Below, piece by piece: positions 22,660-31,000 of a DNA stretch of 39,177 bases (within the stretch, counting starts at the first letter, position 1; the number at the start of each line of letters is the position of its first letter). Location of the stretch: the NCBI GenBank assembly GCA_002307235.1, contig DBTV01000016.1, forward strand, positions 1 to 39,177. Reading direction: 5' to 3'. A program made the translations under genes and the position numbers. The notes under the pieces were generated by a model that was not told the DNA's origin, ran no database searches, and worked only from the letters and a program-made list of their open reading frames with translations. This DNA comes from Acidobacteriaceae bacterium UBA1307. Its GTDB lineage: Bacteria; Acidobacteriota; Terriglobia; Terriglobales; Acidobacteriaceae.

Positions 22660-24687
22660 GTGAACGTTGAGGAAATCATCGGCTCGGTGGGGCTGACGGA
22701 GATTCTGGATGGTTTGCCGGTGCTGGTTTTTCTGGAACGTGCGGGCACGATCCTCTTTGCCAATGCCGAGGCGCGGGGCGTGCTGGGCGTAGAGCCATGG
22801 CGCGAACAGAGCGTCGAAGAGGTCCTGTGGGGTTTTTATGCCGGTGCGGCCGAGCCGCGAACGCAGGTGCGGAAGCCGGAGAATGGCTCGGCCTTTCATG
22901 CATCGCTGCGCATTGCTGATGGACAACGGGTGGCGGTGGAGGGCACCTATCGCGTGCTCGACGTGGCGCGGCGCGAGGCGGTGATTGTGGCCTGTCGGAT
23001 GGGGCAGGACGAGAAGACGCCAGGATGGATGGAAGAGGTACTGACCAGCCTTCCCGAGGCTGTGGCGATTGAGCATGGAGGCCGTGTGCTTTACACCAAT
23101 GCGGCTTTTTCGACGCTCTTCGGCTATGCCAGCGAGGAGGTGGGGGGCAAGAACCTGCGTGAGTTGATTGTGCCCGAGACGCGCTGGAGCGAGTACGCGA
23201 CGCTGGAGCGGGCCGTCGACGAGCGTGGCCGGATCACGGTTGAAACGGTGCGAATGAATCGTGAGGGCGATCTGATCGATGTCTGCCAGCAGTGCGCGCC
23301 GCTCGAGGTGAAGGGAAGCCGGATTGGTTACGTCCATAGCTACCGCAACATTGCCGAACGCAAGCAGACAGAGTCGATGCGGCAGCATGACGCGATGCAC
23401 GATGTGTTGACGGGGCTGCCCAACCGCGCTCTGTTTCAAGACCGGTTGAAGCTGTCGCTGAGTCGGAGATTACGCCGACCGGAGCAGAACTGCGGTGTGC
23501 TCGTTCTTGATCTGGACCACTTTCGAGAGATGAATGAGGCTTTGGGCCGCGCAGCGGGCGATGCTCTGCTGGTGAGCGTGGCCGAGCGATTAAGCGCGAC
23601 ACTGCGGCCGCAGGATACGGCGGCGCGGATGAGTGGCGACGAGTTCGCGGTGCTGCTTGAAAACATGGTCTCGCTGAGTGATCTGGAAACGGTGGCCCGG
23701 CGTGTGCTCGGCATGATGGAAGATCCTTTTGAGATCTTTGGGCATCCGGTGGCAATGAGCATCAGTCTTGGTGCGGCCATTGCCGAGCCCTCGCATGAGT
23801 CTGGAGAGCCGTTGCTGCGCAATGCGGATCGTGCCATGTTTTTGGCCAAGCAGGCGGGTGGCGCGCAGTACAGAATCTTCGAGACGAAGCAGGGGTCGCA
23901 AACGGGTGTGCTGGAGGAGGAAAAGAGCGTGCTGCGCGCAAGGCTTGAGCAGCGGCAGTTCGAGATCTTCTATCAGCCGGTTTTTCGCATGGAGGATGGA
24001 CGGCTGGAGTTTTTTGAAGCGGTGTTGCGTGATCCGGGCGCGGCTGCGAACGCTGAAGGCGATCACGAACTGATGAATCTGGCAGAGAAGGCGGGGTTGT
24101 CGGTTGCCTGGGGGGGCAAGATGCTGGATGCGGTTTGTCGGCAGTTGCGCGCCTGGTCTGCGATGGCCAGGCCGGTGCCGGTTGCACTGCATCTGACGCG
24201 AAGACAGTTCCAGCATCCAGATCTGGTTCCGCAACTGGAGCGGGCGCTGGCCGAGCACGGCATTGACCCGGAGCTTCTGATTCTGGAGATTACAGAGAGC
24301 GTTCTGACGGAAAAGACGGCGGCGGCGCAGAAAACAATCACCACCGTTGCCGAGCACAAGGCCCGTGTGGCGATCGTGGATTTTGGCTCGGAACAGGCCT
24401 CGTTGCAGGCTTTGGCCCAGTTGCCGGTTGCTATCATCAAACTGGATGCAAGGCTGGTGACGGCGACGGGGCGGCAGCAGGCAGTGCTTGAGGCTTTGGT
24501 GCAAATTGGACGTACGTTGGGGATTTCAGTCGTTGCGCAGGGCATTGAGACGCATGAGCAACTGCAAAATCTGGCACACCTCGGCTGCGCGTTGGGCCAG
24601 GGGCCGCTGCTGGCTCGAGCGCTTTCGGCCGATGAGGCTACGCGGCTGGCGGACGAGGGGTTTTGGAGTGCCGCGTCTGCACTGTAA
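22660..24687 (+). CDS. PAS-PAS-GGDEF protein with degenerate EAL domain
   Basis: This 675-residue cytosolic protein has two PAS-like sensor domains (about 10-110 and 125-235; ILDGLPVLVFLERAGTILFAN and LTSLPEAVAIEHGGRVLYTN). The GGDEF domain at about 245-400 has active motif SGDEF (325-329) and a preserved inhibitory site, Arg316-Asp319. The EAL-type domain lies at about 425-670. Several EAL catalytic positions look altered: EAL reads EAV (453-455), the metal-binding Asn is His511, the first Asp of DDFG is Val573, and the Glu of EGVE is Gln627. It is therefore most likely a c-di-GMP synthase or sensor with a non-catalytic EAL module. Start GTG 22660 has AAGGAG 10 bases upstream. Confidence 0.9.
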   Translation: MNVEEIIGSVGLTEILDGLPVLVFLERAGTILFANAEARGVLGVEPWREQSVEEVLWGFYAGAAEPRTQVRKPENGSAFHASLRIADGQRVAVEGTYRVLDVARREAVIVACRMGQDEKTPGWMEEVLTSLPEAVAIEHGGRVLYTNAAFSTLFGYASEEVGGKNLRELIVPETRWSEYATLERAVDERGRITVETVRMNREGDLIDVCQQCAPLEVKGSRIGYVHSYRNIAERKQTESMRQHDAMHDVLTGLPNRALFQDRLKLSLSRRLRRPEQNCGVLVLDLDHFREMNEALGRAAGDALLVSVAERLSATLRPQDTAARMSGDEFAVLLENMVSLSDLETVARRVLGMMEDPFEIFGHPVAMSISLGAAIAEPSHESGEPLLRNADRAMFLAKQAGGAQYRIFETKQGSQTGVLEEEKSVLRARLEQRQFEIFYQPVFRMEDGRLEFFEAVLRDPGAAANAEGDHELMNLAEKAGLSVAWGGKMLDAVCRQLRAWSAMARPVPVALHLTRRQFQHPDLVPQLERALAEHGIDPELLILEITESVLTEKTAAAQKTITTVAEHKARVAIVDFGSEQASLQALAQLPVAIIKLDARLVTATGRQQAVLEALVQIGRTLGISVVAQGIETHEQLQNLAHLGCALGQGPLLARALSADEATRLADEGFWSAASAL

Positions 24688-24778
24688 CAAGAGGAGAATC
24701 CTTCTCCAGAAAGAGAAAAATGCCACACGACGCAGTTTTCCTCTGCGATGCGAGCGCCATTCGTTGTAGCATGAGCGC

Positions 24779-25714
24779 ATGACGCCAACAAAGCGTAAAT
24801 CCCGCCCAGAGCCGGGAGCGGGAAAGAAGAGCACTGTCGCTCAAGGGGAAAAAACGCAAAAAGAGCTGGTGATTGTGACCGGCATTTCGGGGGCTGGAAA
24901 GGCTTCTGCGCTGAAGGCTTTTGAAGACCTTGGCTATCACTGTGTCGACAATCTGCCGCTGGAGTTGCTGCCGGGTTTTGCCACTCTCGTAAGTCAGACG
25001 CGGGAGACGGAGCGAGCGGCGATCGTGGTGGATGTGCGCGAAGGCGTAACCCTGGACCGTTTGCCGGAGATTCTGAAGAGCGTGCGGACTCTTCTGCACA
25101 CCCGTGTCGTTTTTCTCGACGCTCAGGATGCAGTGCTGGTGCGCCGTTACTCGGAGACCCGGCGGCCGCATCCGCTGGGAAGGCTGGAAACGGTCTCGCG
25201 CTCCATCGTCGAAGAGCGCCAGTTGCTCGATCCGATTCGCAACGTGGCCGATACGCTCATCGACACCTCGACCTTCAACGTGCATGAGCTGCGCGCGCAT
25301 ATTCTGAGCCGCTTCAGCCAGGAGGATCGCAGCAAGCATCTTCTGGTAAGTTCCTTGAGCTTCGGCTTCAAAAATGGAATTCCACTCGACGCAGACCTTG
25401 TCTTCGATGTGCGCTTTTTGCCGAATCCTCATTTCATCCCAGAGTTTCGCAAGCAGACCGGACTTGACCCAAAGGTTGCGGCCTATGTGCGGAAGTTTAA
25501 ACAGACGCGGGAGTTTCTGGATAAGGTTACCGAGATGATGCTCTATCTTTTGCCGCACTATATCAGCGAGGGGAAGAGCTACCTGACGGTCGCTTTTGGT
25601 TGCACCGGAGGTCAACATCGTAGCGTGATGATGGCGGAGGAGATGGCGAAGCGGCTGAAGAAGGCCGGCTATCAGGTGAAGTCCTTGCATCGGGATATTC
25701 CCAAGAAGAGTTAG
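24779..25714 (+). CDS. rapZ: RapZ/YvcJ-family nucleotide-binding protein
   Basis: RapZ-family proteins bind nucleotides and, in Escherichia coli, act as adaptor for degradation of the GlmZ small RNA; YvcJ of Bacillus hydrolyses GTP and ATP. This 311-residue protein has the P-loop GISGAGKASALKAFEDLGYHCVDNLP and the family's C-terminal mark FGCTGGQHRSVMMAEE. The residue after the P-loop lysine (Lys41) is Ala42 rather than Ser or Thr. The first 28 residues are a basic, disordered extension. The start is ATG 24779; another ATG at 24771 is out of frame. Confidence 0.93.
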   Translation: MTPTKRKSRPEPGAGKKSTVAQGEKTQKELVIVTGISGAGKASALKAFEDLGYHCVDNLPLELLPGFATLVSQTRETERAAIVVDVREGVTLDRLPEILKSVRTLLHTRVVFLDAQDAVLVRRYSETRRPHPLGRLETVSRSIVEERQLLDPIRNVADTLIDTSTFNVHELRAHILSRFSQEDRSKHLLVSSLSFGFKNGIPLDADLVFDVRFLPNPHFIPEFRKQTGLDPKVAAYVRKFKQTREFLDKVTEMMLYLLPHYISEGKSYLTVAFGCTGGQHRSVMMAEEMAKRLKKAGYQVKSLHRDIPKKS

Positions 25715-26096
25715 TGCTCGATATAGCTTCATGAAAGCGATGTTGAGTGGCGTGTTGTAGAACAGCGAAGAGTATGTTGCAACGTGCAGCGTCTCACGTC
25801 TAGAGACGATAGGGCGAAAATAAGACAGCGCATAAAGATTTTGAGGTGTATGAAGGCTGGGTACACGCGAAGCCTCTGCGGGTAAACGTTCTTTAACTTG
25901 TTAGATATTAAATATTCATAATTCACGAGTTAGATATATATAGATCGTACTGCTCCAAAAAGAGCTTCTCCTATATAAAGAGTCAATTTTACACAGTCCA
26001 TTCAACTCAGAAGAAAAACTTGGACTTAGAGAGCCAAACTCTCTGGCCGATAACGTTAATGCGAGCGCAAGGTCCATTGCGCACGTACGAAACGCC
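25715..26096. other. 382-base AT-rich region upstream of chemosensory operon 2
   Basis: No gene is visible. A small hairpin (CGTCTC with GAGACG, 25790-25808) lacks a T run. The middle (about 25890-25990) is the most AT-rich DNA in the window. A sigma-28-like promoter lies at 26027-26053. Confidence 0.6.
26027..26053 (+). promoter_or_regulatory. sigma-28 (flagellar class) promoter candidate for operon 2
   Basis: GCCGATAA (26046-26053) is an exact match to the sigma-28 -10 consensus. Exactly 11 bases upstream is TAGAGAGC (26027-26034), matching three of the four core TAAA bases. The spacing is canonical and the element lies 43 bases before the first candidate start codon of operon 2. Confidence 0.6.
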
Positions 26097-26423
26097 ATGA
26101 GGAGCAACAGGTTGGGCATTCGCAAAAAACAAGGCAAAAAGATATGCCGCTTCCAACTGGAAGGCAATATCGACATCTCTCAGGCTGCCGGATTCAAGGA
26201 AGAACTCATGGCGTCGCTTGATCGTGGAGATGAGATTCGGTTTGTCTTTGAAAAGGCAACGCAGCTTGATGTGACCGCGGTGCAACTGTTATGGGCGGCA
26301 TCACGCGAGGCGCAGCATCACAAGGCGCGTGTGGGTTTTGAGGGAGAAGTTCCGCGGCCGATTTTGTTTGCGTTATCGGCAGCCGGGTTTGCACAGTTTC
26401 CAGTTTCACAAATACGGAAGTAG
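26097..26423 (+). CDS. STAS-domain protein of chemosensory operon 2
   Basis: This STAS-fold protein of about 108 residues is the first gene of operon 2, 14 bases before cheA. LEGNIDISQAAGFKEEL is the first strand and helix of the fold, and TQLDVTAVQLLWAASREA holds the candidate phospho-Thr. It shares DVTAxQLLW with its operon 1 counterpart but is otherwise much diverged. ATG 26097 has no ribosome site; TTG 26112, five codons later, has GAGGAG seven bases before it and may be the true start. Its role in input to CheA is inferred from position only. Confidence 0.72.
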   Translation: MRSNRLGIRKKQGKKICRFQLEGNIDISQAAGFKEELMASLDRGDEIRFVFEKATQLDVTAVQLLWAASREAQHHKARVGFEGEVPRPILFALSAAGFAQFPVSQIRK

Positions 26424-26437
26424 AAGAGCAGTGAGCA

Positions 26438-28447
26438 ATGCAATCAGCACAGACGACGAGCGGCGAGCAGTTTAAGCAGAGCTTTCGTGAGGAAGCTCGT
26501 GACATTCTTACGGATCTGGAAGCTGCCTTGCTTGAGTTGAATCACGCTCAGGATGACATGGAGCTGATTGGGCGCGTGTTTCGCGGCATGCACACGATTA
26601 AAGGCTCAGGCTCGATGTTTGGCTTTGAGAAGCTGGCCTTGTTTACGCACAATCTGGAAACGGCCTTTGATGCCGTTCGAAGCGGTCAGTTGCCGATGAA
26701 TTCGGAGTTAGTCGATCTGACGCTATCGGCACTCGATACGATGCGCGCGATGGTCGAAGAGGATGACTCGTCATCCGATAGTGGCGCGGATCTGATTGAG
26801 CGACTGAAGAAATTGACGGGAACGAAAGACCATGCGAAGAGCAACGCGTCGCCAGTGCCCGCTGAAAATCCAAAGACAGAGGAAGGCGCGCAGGAGTGGA
26901 AGATTCTGTTCGCACCAGGACCCAGTTTCTTGTGCAACGGGTCCAATCCTTTTTTGTTATTGGTGGAACTGTCTGAGTTAGGAGCTCTGCACGTAGATGC
27001 CTTTCTCGACGCGCTTCCTCCGCTGCGCGAGATCGATCCTGAGCGCTGCTATGTGCGTTGGGAAATGACGCTCAAGACGACGGCCGGTGAAAATTCGATT
27101 CGCGATGTGTTCATTTTTGTTGAGGACAGTTGCGAACTTTCCATCGAACGGGTTGAGTCGCATTCGGTAGAAAAGGAACCCCGGGAGCGTAGCCAGGTCA
27201 GCACTCCCGGTGGCGGCAAGCGCGCAATCGACAAGCATGATAAGGCAAGCAGCTTGCGCGTGCCTGCCGAAAAGCTGGATCAGTTTGTGGATCTGGTCGG
27301 AGAACTGGTGACGGTGCAGGCGCGACTGAGTGAGTTGGCGGTGCGGCGGGATGATCCAGAAATCAGTGCGGTTTCGGAAGAAGTCGAGCGTCTGACCTCC
27401 GCCTTACGCGATAACTCAATGAATATTCGCATGACGCCGATTCGCGGAACCTTTGAAAAGTTTCGGCGGTTGGTGCATGACCTGGCGCGCGATCTGGAAA
27501 AGAAAGTGGAACTGACGATTGACGGCGCTGACACGGAGCTCGACAAGACGGTGATTGACCAGTTGAGCGATCCGTTGCTTCACCTCATTCGCAACAGCAT
27601 GGATCACGGGCTTGAGACGGAAGAGACGCGTGAGGCGCGGGGTAAAGCGACGACAGGCACAGTGCATTTATCGGCGCGGTACTCGGGTGCAAGCGTACTT
27701 GTGAGTGTTTCCGATGATGGCAATGGCATCGATGTTGATGCCGTTCGCAGTAAGGCCATCGAGCGCGGATTGATTGCACCAGAGGCGGAATTGAGCGATG
27801 CCGAGGTCTATTCGCTGCTCTTTGAGCCGGGATTCTCGACGGCTGAAGAAGTGACCGATATCTCTGGCCGTGGTGTGGGGATGGATGTTGTGCGGCAACA
27901 CGTGGAAGGGTTGCGCGGAACGATTGAGGTGACCAGTGAGCGCGGCAAGGGAACCTGCTTCACATTGCGGCTTCCTCTGACACTGGCCATCATCGATGGG
28001 TTATTGGTGAGCGTCGATGATGCGCTGTTTGTGCTGCCACTGGCTTCTACGCTTGAATGCATTGAATTGACGGATGCGGACATTGACAGCGCAAACGACA
28101 AGCATCTGGTGAATGTGCGCGATGAGATAGTTCCGTATATCCGTCTGCGAGAGTACTTCCACAAGAGTAATGAGCGACCGAAGATTGAACAGATCATGAT
28201 TGTGGAAACCGGAGATGGGCACTATGGGCTGGTCGTGGATCAGGTGCTTGGCGATTGCCAGACGGTGATCAAGAACCTGGGCAGGTTTTACCGTCATGTG
28301 CAATTTGTGTCTGGCGCGACAATTTTAGGCAATGGCAATGTGGCGCTGATCCTTGATCCGCAACGGTTGATGCAAGAGGCCCTGCGTACCACGCAGCGTG
28401 GACGTCGGGATGCGCTTGGTTCGGGCAGGAAGATGCTGTTCGCGTAG
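26438..28447 (+). CDS. cheA: chemotaxis histidine kinase CheA, operon 2
   Basis: This 669-residue CheA paralogue has the same architecture as the first copy. Hpt carries His52 (MHTIKGSG). The P2-position domain spans about 154-235 (WKILFAPG to DVFIFVEDSCELSI). Dimerisation starts at about 266. In the HATPase domain, LLHLIRNSMDHG lies at about 380, DDGNGID at about 426 and GRGVGMD at about 477. The CheW-like domain is at about 516-650. It is shorter mainly in the linkers and C-terminal tail. With no cheY in operon 2, its phosphate may go to CheB (32320), to the operon 1 CheY, or to a regulator elsewhere in the genome. Confidence 0.95.
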   Translation: MQSAQTTSGEQFKQSFREEARDILTDLEAALLELNHAQDDMELIGRVFRGMHTIKGSGSMFGFEKLALFTHNLETAFDAVRSGQLPMNSELVDLTLSALDTMRAMVEEDDSSSDSGADLIERLKKLTGTKDHAKSNASPVPAENPKTEEGAQEWKILFAPGPSFLCNGSNPFLLLVELSELGALHVDAFLDALPPLREIDPERCYVRWEMTLKTTAGENSIRDVFIFVEDSCELSIERVESHSVEKEPRERSQVSTPGGGKRAIDKHDKASSLRVPAEKLDQFVDLVGELVTVQARLSELAVRRDDPEISAVSEEVERLTSALRDNSMNIRMTPIRGTFEKFRRLVHDLARDLEKKVELTIDGADTELDKTVIDQLSDPLLHLIRNSMDHGLETEETREARGKATTGTVHLSARYSGASVLVSVSDDGNGIDVDAVRSKAIERGLIAPEAELSDAEVYSLLFEPGFSTAEEVTDISGRGVGMDVVRQHVEGLRGTIEVTSERGKGTCFTLRLPLTLAIIDGLLVSVDDALFVLPLASTLECIELTDADIDSANDKHLVNVRDEIVPYIRLREYFHKSNERPKIEQIMIVETGDGHYGLVVDQVLGDCQTVIKNLGRFYRHVQFVSGATILGNGNVALILDPQRLMQEALRTTQRGRRDALGSGRKMLFA

Positions 28448-28499
28448 CGCGCGAGCAGAAGAAAGAACGTTCAGGTTTTAGCCAGAGAGGAACAAGAGA

Positions 28500-30434
28500 A
28501 TGGCGACAACGACAGCAATCAGAGCAGACCGTAAACCGCAGAAAACAGCGAAAAGTCGCAAACCGAACAGTGAGCGCGTGCGTGCGGCGCGGCGTGCTCC
28601 CACAGATGAGCCTACGCAGATGCTTGCAGAGATCATGCGTCTGGTGGATGCCGCCAAAGATGGCCGGCTGAGTGCGCGCGGACAGACGGAGCATTTGACC
28701 GGCGTCCATCGTGAGGTCGTGCGAGCCGTGAATGAGATTCTAGACGAGGTGGTAACACCGTATGTAGAGTGCAATCGCATTCTGGTGCACATTGCCGATG
28801 GAAACATCGACGAGCGCATCATGCAGTCCTACAAGGGCGATCATGAAAAGATGCGTGGCACGGTTAATAATGTGGCAGAGAGCCTGAAGGCACTGTTGCT
28901 GATGTTTGATCGGTTGACCGGCAATATTACCGAAGGCAACCTGGAGGATCGCGGACATCCGGAGCGCGTCAAAGGTGCGTTTGCGAAGATGGTTACCGGT
29001 GCCAACGCAATGTTGGAAGCGGTGTTGCAGCCTCTGAATATGTCCGCTGATTATATCGAAAAGATTAGCAGCGGAGAAATTCCAGAGAAGATCACGGGTG
29101 TCTACAAGGGCGATTTCAATACGATCAAGAATCACCTGAATCACTGCATTGATGCGATCAATGGCTTGGTCGCCGATGCGCATATGCTGTCGCGTTCAGC
29201 AGTAGAAGGCAAACTGGCTGTGCGTGCCGATGCGAACAAGCATCAGGGCGACTATCGCGAGATTGTGCAGGGAATCAACGACACGCTTGATGCGGTGATT
29301 GGGCCGCTCGAAAAGGCAGCCCAAGATATTTCGGTGATTTCAAAGGGAGAGATTCCTGCGCTGATCACGGCTTCTTACAACGGTGAATTCAATACGTTGA
29401 AGAACAATATGAATGCGTTGATTACCTCGATGAATGAGGTGACGACAGTGGCTGAGCAGATTTCTGCCGGTGATCTGACCGTGACGGTGCGCGAACGCTC
29501 GAGTGACGACAAATTGATGCGCGCATTGTCGGCAATGGTGAAGAGCCTGACGCAGACGGTTTCCGAGATTCGTGGCATTGCAGGCGAGGTCTCATCGGCG
29601 AGTCAGGCGATTTCGACGGCATCGATTCAGGTTTCAAAGGGTGCGAACTCACAGGCAGCAGCGGCCGAAGAGGCGTCGTCGTCGATGGAAGAGATGGTCT
29701 CGAACATCAAGCAGAACGCCGATAATGCGCAGCAGACCGACAAGATTGCCGTGAAGAGCGCGAAGGATGCACTGGAGAGCGGCAAGAGTGTGCGTGATGC
29801 GGTGGCGGCGATGACCGAGATTGCCGACAAGATTTCCATCATCGAAGAGATTGCGCGGCAGACCAATTTACTGGCACTCAATGCGGCGATTGAGGCGGCA
29901 CGCGCAGGCGAACACGGAAAAGGTTTCGCGGTGGTGGCGGCAGAGGTACGTCGGCTGGCTGAGCGTAGTCAGAAGGCTGCGGGCGAGATCAATCAACTGT
30001 CTGCAACGACATTGAAGGTGAGCGAGCAGTCGGGCGAGATGCTTGACAAGCTGGTTCCGGATATTCAGCGGACGGCAGAGTTGGTGCAGGAAATTACAGC
30101 GGCAAGCAAGGAGCAGGATACGGGTGCGATGCAGATCAATCAGGCGCTGCAGCAACTCGAGCAGGTGATTCAGCAGAATGCTTCTGCGGCCGAGGAGATG
30201 GCTTCGACAACCGAGGAGTTGACCGGACAAAGCGAACAACTGGTGGGTGCGTTGGCCTTCTTCCGCACAGGAGACGAGGAGATTGAGCGCGGACACAAGA
30301 GCATGCGTCGTACGTCGGTCACCTCTGAAAGATTCTCACGTGGCGAACAGAGCGTGCCTGCGCGCACGGGTGGCGTACGGTTGCGACTTGGGGAAAAGAA
30401 CGATTCTCTCGATAGCGAGTTTGAGCGGTACTGA
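28500..30434 (+). CDS. soluble poly-HAMP methyl-accepting chemotaxis protein, operon 2
   Basis: This 644-residue receptor lacks membrane segments. Its first 36 residues are strongly basic (Arg8, Arg11, Lys12, Lys15, Lys18, Arg20, Lys21, Arg26, Arg28, Arg31, Arg32). HAMP-like units follow, marked by MQSYKGD (about 107), ITGVYKGDF (about 198), DANKHQGDY (about 243) and ITASYNGEF (about 288). The signalling tip at about 449 is the same as in the operon 1 receptor through NLLALNAAIEAARAGEHGKG. The C-terminus ends KNDSLDSEFERY, matching the operon 1 tail and the CheR/CheB pentapeptide pattern. The variable HAMP region versus the constant tip suggests different inputs into a shared kinase interface. 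Confidence 0.93.
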   Translation: MATTTAIRADRKPQKTAKSRKPNSERVRAARRAPTDEPTQMLAEIMRLVDAAKDGRLSARGQTEHLTGVHREVVRAVNEILDEVVTPYVECNRILVHIADGNIDERIMQSYKGDHEKMRGTVNNVAESLKALLLMFDRLTGNITEGNLEDRGHPERVKGAFAKMVTGANAMLEAVLQPLNMSADYIEKISSGEIPEKITGVYKGDFNTIKNHLNHCIDAINGLVADAHMLSRSAVEGKLAVRADANKHQGDYREIVQGINDTLDAVIGPLEKAAQDISVISKGEIPALITASYNGEFNTLKNNMNALITSMNEVTTVAEQISAGDLTVTVRERSSDDKLMRALSAMVKSLTQTVSEIRGIAGEVSSASQAISTASIQVSKGANSQAAAAEEASSSMEEMVSNIKQNADNAQQTDKIAVKSAKDALESGKSVRDAVAAMTEIADKISIIEEIARQTNLLALNAAIEAARAGEHGKGFAVVAAEVRRLAERSQKAAGEINQLSATTLKVSEQSGEMLDKLVPDIQRTAELVQEITAASKEQDTGAMQINQALQQLEQVIQQNASAAEEMASTTEELTGQSEQLVGALAFFRTGDEEIERGHKSMRRTSVTSERFSRGEQSVPARTGGVRLRLGEKNDSLDSEFERY

Positions 30435-30475
30435 CAACCAATCAAGTTGAATTGCCTTTGCGAAAGGAGGACGAG

Positions 30476-31000
30476 ATGAGTGTGCAGGCAATTACAGAGG
30501 CGCGTCAGTATCTGAGCTTCAAACTGGGCAGCGAAGTGTTTGCCATTGATGTGGCGCAGGTGCGCGAGGTGTTGGACCTGACGACGATTACGACGGTTCC
30601 CAGAACGCCGGAATTTATGGCGGGCGTGATCAATCTGCGTGGAAGTGTGGTGCCGGTGGTCGATCTCAGGCTTTGCTTTGATATGACCAAGACGGTGAGC
30701 ACGCGCAACACATGCATCGTAGTAGTTGAGGTGATGATCGACAACGAGGCGACAGTGATTGGTGCGCTGGCAGATTCAGTCGAAGAGGTAGTCGATTTGG
30801 AGCCGGATCAGATTCAGCCAGCACCGCGCATCGGTACAAAGATACGAACAGATTTCATTCGTGGCATGGGCAAGCGTGAGGCGCAGTTCATCATGATTCT
30901 GGATATCGATCGCGTGTTTTCTGCGGAGGAAATCTCTGTGGTGCGTGGCGTCGATGGCGCCAAAACCGTGGCGGAGGGAGCGCTTCCAGCCCTTGCATGA
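30476..31000 (+). CDS. cheW: chemotaxis coupling protein CheW, operon 2
   Basis: This 174-residue CheW domain protein is nearly the same as the operon 1 copy through residue 157 and differs mainly in the last residues. The core stretches FMAGVINLRGSVVPVVDLRLCF and RIGTKIRTDFIRGMGKR are unchanged. ATG 30476 is chosen for AAAGGAGG five bases before it. Its stop overlaps the start of cheR by four bases. Confidence 0.96.
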   Translation: MSVQAITEARQYLSFKLGSEVFAIDVAQVREVLDLTTITTVPRTPEFMAGVINLRGSVVPVVDLRLCFDMTKTVSTRNTCIVVVEVMIDNEATVIGALADSVEEVVDLEPDQIQPAPRIGTKIRTDFIRGMGKREAQFIMILDIDRVFSAEEISVVRGVDGAKTVAEGALPALA

